Source: Flavobacterium alvei (GTDB lineage Bacteria > Bacteroidota > Bacteroidia > Flavobacteriales > Flavobacteriaceae). From it: 64,000 nt of DNA. Made by a program: the position numbers and the translations under genes. The stretch lies in the NCBI RefSeq assembly GCF_002920895.1, contig NZ_PQVG01000004.1, positions 372,001 through 436,000 on the forward strand, in the 5' to 3' direction. Within the stretch, counting starts at the first letter, position 1. Every line of letters begins with the position of its first letter. Below, piece after piece: positions 63,506-64,000 of this stretch. Under the pieces are notes generated by a model. That model was not told the origin of the DNA. It made no database searches and was given only the letters and a program-made list of their open reading frames with translations.

Positions 63506-64000
63506 TCAGTTTTTTAATAAATTTTCTGGAACTCCTCCCCATTTTTCGTTCAGTCGTTTGGCTTCTTCGGCAGTTATTCCAATGACGCTTCCGTGGCGGG
63601 GATAGAAATTTTTGGTAAATGATTCTGGTGCTGGCGTAAACTGGTACAAATCTTTGCTACGCTGAAACTCATAACGGTGATTCGTATATAAATCATACAT
63701 CAAAATATAGGAATCCGATTGGTTCAATTTGAAAATGCTTGATCCTTCAACCACGATTTTTCTATCGGAGTAAGCGTCTAAATAGTTGAAATTTTCTGTC
63801 CAAGGGCCTTGAAGCGATTTTCCAATAGCCTGACGGATTCCGTTTTTGAATTCTTTGCCGTTTTCGTCCTTGGTATTTCCTTTGAAAAAGAAATGATAGG
63901 TGCCATCTTTATAAATAATATCGCCGTCAATAGCTCCATATTTGGGATAGAATAGCAATTTAGGTTCGTTCTCAAAACCGCTGAAATCCTTGTTGGCGTA
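63506..64000 (-). CDS. GH43-type glycoside hydrolase, 5' end outside the window
   Basis: A partial gene. The frame stays open to the window edge and codes for at least 164 residues. The first visible residues (YANKDFSGFENEPK at 64000-63959) are directly continuous with LLFYPKYGAIDGDIIYKDGTYHFFFKG. The IDGDIIYKDGTYHFFFKG block with its Asp, VEGSSIFKLNQSDSYILMYDLYTNHRYEFQRSKDLYQF with its Glu, and FYPRHGSVIGITAEEAKRLNEKWGG are typical of a GH43 (beta-xylosidase/arabinosidase) C-terminal half. It is the upstream neighbour of the other GH43 gene on the same strand. The apparent ATG/TTG near 63958 is internal, not the real start. Confidence 0.85.
   Translation of the reverse strand, partial: YANKDFSGFENEPKLLFYPKYGAIDGDIIYKDGTYHFFFKGNTKDENGKEFKNGIRQAIGKSLQGPWTENFNYLDAYSDRKIVVEGSSIFKLNQSDSYILMYDLYTNHRYEFQRSKDLYQFTPAPESFTKNFYPRHGSVIGITAEEAKRLNEKWGGVPENLLKN

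Noticed and set aside
63778..63975. Gene start or separate small gene near 63958
   Set aside because: The GH43 frame stays open to the end of the window with family-like residues, so this is an internal position of a partial gene.

Overview
The window looks like a chromosomal segment of a Flavobacterium-type bacterium (Bacteroidota, Flavobacteriia). The reasons are low G+C, a complete Bacteroidota-style suf operon with DUF2480 and DUF3078 genes, two SusC/SusD pairs, a hybrid two-component regulator, an SDR-type L-threonine dehydrogenase, and several upstream regions carrying the Bacteroidota promoter form TTG-N18-21-TAnnTTTG. No phage, IS transposase or CRISPR array was seen.

Layout. 1-4.9 kb: a circularly permuted ATP-grasp gene, an orphan Fe-S (CCG) domain gene that matches only the C-terminal end of large D-lactate dehydrogenases, and an unrecognised secreted protein. 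4.9-14.1 kb: Fe-S cluster assembly on the minus strand, transcribed sufA-sufB-[antitoxin-yoeB]-sufC-sufD, then sufS-lipoprotein-sufE-DUF59-DUF2480-DUF3078. A plus-strand serine hydrolase gene separates the two halves, and each half has its own good promoter match. 14.2-26.9 kb: core and housekeeping genes (MBL hydrolase, S8 lipoprotein protease, M1 peptidase, geranylgeranyl-reductase-like flavoprotein, threonine dehydrogenase, mfd, hflX). A small unknown gene sits between two REP-like repeats. 27.1-34.7 kb: an MBOAT/SGNH acylation pair, an MFS transporter, a Gfo/Idh/MocA oxidoreductase, an Old Yellow Enzyme and the RseP protease. 34.8-36.6 kb: tRNA-Asn(GTT), a GH13 lipoprotein and tRNA-Arg(CCT).

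36.7-64 kb is a glycan-utilisation region (PUL), nearly all on the minus strand. It contains three leftward operons: (i) susC1-susD1-GH92-HTCS; (ii) susC2-susD2-GH30-GH30-SGNH esterase; (iii) GH43-GH43-GH51, whose 5' end lies outside the window. A membrane-bound propeller/LuxR-type regulator gene is divergent from susC2. The SusC/D pairs would import oligosaccharides, the surface and periplasmic enzymes would cut and deacetylate them, and the two different sensors would control expression. The enzyme set (GH30 pair, GH92 mannosidase, GH51/GH43 arabinosidases) suggests fungal or plant wall glycans, but the substrate is inferred.

The most interesting structures are non-coding. All three PUL operons end in the same GAAA-loop terminator type. 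Both susD genes are followed by strong hairpins. REP-like elements flank the small ORF, and a half copy encodes the last residues of the GH92 enzyme. Other points are a toxin-antitoxin pair inside suf and possible decayed coding sequence before the orphan CCG gene.
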